Positions 4,302-5,150 of a DNA stretch of 5,150 bases are shown piece after piece. Made by a program: the position numbers and the translations under genes. The stretch spans positions 1-5,150 of the forward strand of contig MGCE01000179.1 in NCBI GenBank assembly GCA_001790315.1, read 5' to 3'. How positions within the stretch are numbered: position 1 is the first letter of the stretch; each line of letters opens with the position of its first letter. Origin of the DNA: Candidatus Rokubacteria bacterium RIFCSPLOWO2_02_FULL_72_37. GTDB lineage: Bacteria; Methylomirabilota; Methylomirabilia; Rokubacteriales; CSP1-6. The notes beneath the pieces were generated by a model. That model was not told the DNA's origin and made no database searches. It worked only from the letters and a program-made list of their open reading frames with translations.

Positions 4302-5150
4302 TACCCGCGGCCGATGATCTCCGCGACGGCCGGCGCCGACTCCGCGTCGAGCGCGGTGAACGTGACGCCCGCGCCCGAGCCCCGCCGCCACACGATGGTG
4401 CCCTCGGCGACGATCGGGTTCGGCAGCTCGCCGCCCTCGAGCCGGATCTGGATGCGGCTGCCCACCGTCCACTCGTCGGGCACGCCGTCGAGCGCGAGGC
4501 CGCCCTCGCTGATGTCGCGCGTGCGCACCTCGCAGACCCGGCCGCCCGCGGTCAGCGTCGCCGCGGCGTCGAGCACCGCGCGCGTGTGCTTCCGGATGTC
4601 CGACGGCAGCACGGCGTAGATCTCGACGGGCCGCGTCTTGCCCTTCACGGTGACGGCGCCGAGCGCCCGCGTCGGGAACAGCGCCTTCACGTGCTCGTAC
4701 GTGGACTCGCTGATGATGATCGAGGCGCCGTAGTCCTTGGTGATCGACTCGAGGCGGGCGGCGAGGTTCACGGTGTCGCCGATGGCCGTGTACTCGAGCC
4801 GCTGCTCCGAGCCGAGCGTGCCGACGATCGCCTCGCCGGTGTTGATCCCGACCCCGTTCCGGATCACGACCCCGTACTTCGCCTCCCAGCGCGCCGCCGC
4901 GGCCAGCGTGCGCTCCTGGAACTCGAGCCCGGTGCGGACGGCCTTCACCGCGTGCTCGGGGTCCTCGAAGGGGACGTTGTAGAGCGCCATCACGCAGTCG
5001 CCGATGTACTTGTCCACGGTGCCGCCGTGCTTGAACACGATCCGCGTCATCTCGGTGAGGTACTCCCGCAGCATCTCGGTCACCTGCTCGGGCTGGAGCT
5101 TCTCGGAGATCGAGGTGAAGCCGCGCAGGTCCGAGAACAGCACCGTGACG
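4301..5150 (-). CDS. Class III adenylate cyclase with C-terminal PilZ domain (5' end outside window)
   Basis: The frame is open to the right edge, so the N-terminus (probably a sensor or membrane region) is missing; the visible part begins VTVLFSDLRGFTSISE. Numbering from the codon at 5143, the catalytic domain spans about 1-180. Metal-binding Asp5 (FSD) and Asp49 (KYIGD), adenine-selecting Lys45 and Asp123 (YTAIGD), and transition-state Asn126 and Arg130 (VNLAAR) are all in place. An active, ATP-specific cyclase making cAMP is therefore expected, with both metal sites and the NxxxR motif on one chain, as in homodimeric enzymes. Residues 181-276 form a PilZ domain with R184KHTR188 and D210ISEGG215, the two motifs that bind c-di-GMP in known PilZ proteins. 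The gene ends TAG at 4303-4301, inside a hairpin shared with its convergent neighbour. Domain calls are firm; regulation by c-di-GMP is inferred. Confidence 0.93.
   Translation of the reverse strand, partial: VTVLFSDLRGFTSISEKLQPEQVTEMLREYLTEMTRIVFKHGGTVDKYIGDCVMALYNVPFEDPEHAVKAVRTGLEFQERTLAAAARWEAKYGVVIRNGVGINTGEAIVGTLGSEQRLEYTAIGDTVNLAARLESITKDYGASIIISESTYEHVKALFPTRALGAVTVKGKTRPVEIYAVLPSDIRKHTRAVLDAAATLTAGGRVCEVRTRDISEGGLALDGVPDEWTVGSRIQIRLEGGELPNPIVAEGTIVWRRGSGAGVTFTALDAESAPAVAEIIGRG

Noticed and set aside
3972..4472. 166-codon minus-strand frame over the small membrane protein and the cyclase 3' end
   Set aside because: Low-complexity Arg/Ala/Gly product overlapping two better supported genes.

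Overview
The window is about 70% G+C by eye and gene-dense, with six protein genes and almost no spacer. A periplasmic protease with a cleaved-type signal peptide and a PilZ protein point to a Gram-negative (diderm) bacterium. The very high GC, GTG starts, a type III CoA-transferase, a rubrerythrin and multi-domain signalling fusions would fit uncultivated soil or groundwater lineages such as Rokubacteria/Methylomirabilota. That placement is only an impression; no marker gene settles it.

Layout, left to right: (1) 1-211, minus, the N-terminal part of a rubrerythrin-like diiron protein, cut by the window edge. (2) 257-2218, plus, a membrane-anchored fusion: signal peptide, trypsin-like serine protease, short TPR-like linker, one transmembrane helix, then a cytoplasmic rhodanese domain and a cyclic-nucleotide-binding domain. 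(3) 2211-3419, minus, a CaiB/BaiF family III CoA-transferase whose stop overlaps that of gene 2 by 8 bp. (4) 3457-3903, plus, dUTPase (dut) with all five family motifs. (5) 3988-4272, plus, a 94-residue single-pass membrane protein with four cysteines and no family I can name. (6) 4301-5150, minus, the C-terminal part of a class III adenylate cyclase fused to a PilZ domain, cut by the right edge.

Two themes stand out. First, the window holds both a likely cAMP maker, with a C-terminal c-di-GMP-binding type domain, and a likely cAMP reader that joins a cytoplasmic nucleotide sensor to a periplasmic protease. This suggests, without proving, inside-out control of proteolysis. Second, four genes start 6-8 nt after a TANNNT box, and those I checked lack a strong Shine-Dalgarno sequence (dut has an ambiguous AGGA). 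This is the pattern of leaderless transcripts. The small membrane protein instead has a perfect AGGAGGTGA ribosome site. Both divergent gene pairs appear to use closely packed or overlapping promoters.

The CoA-transferase and dUTPase look like ordinary metabolic genes with no visible tie to the signalling proteins. No RNA gene, mobile element, CRISPR array or long repeat was seen.
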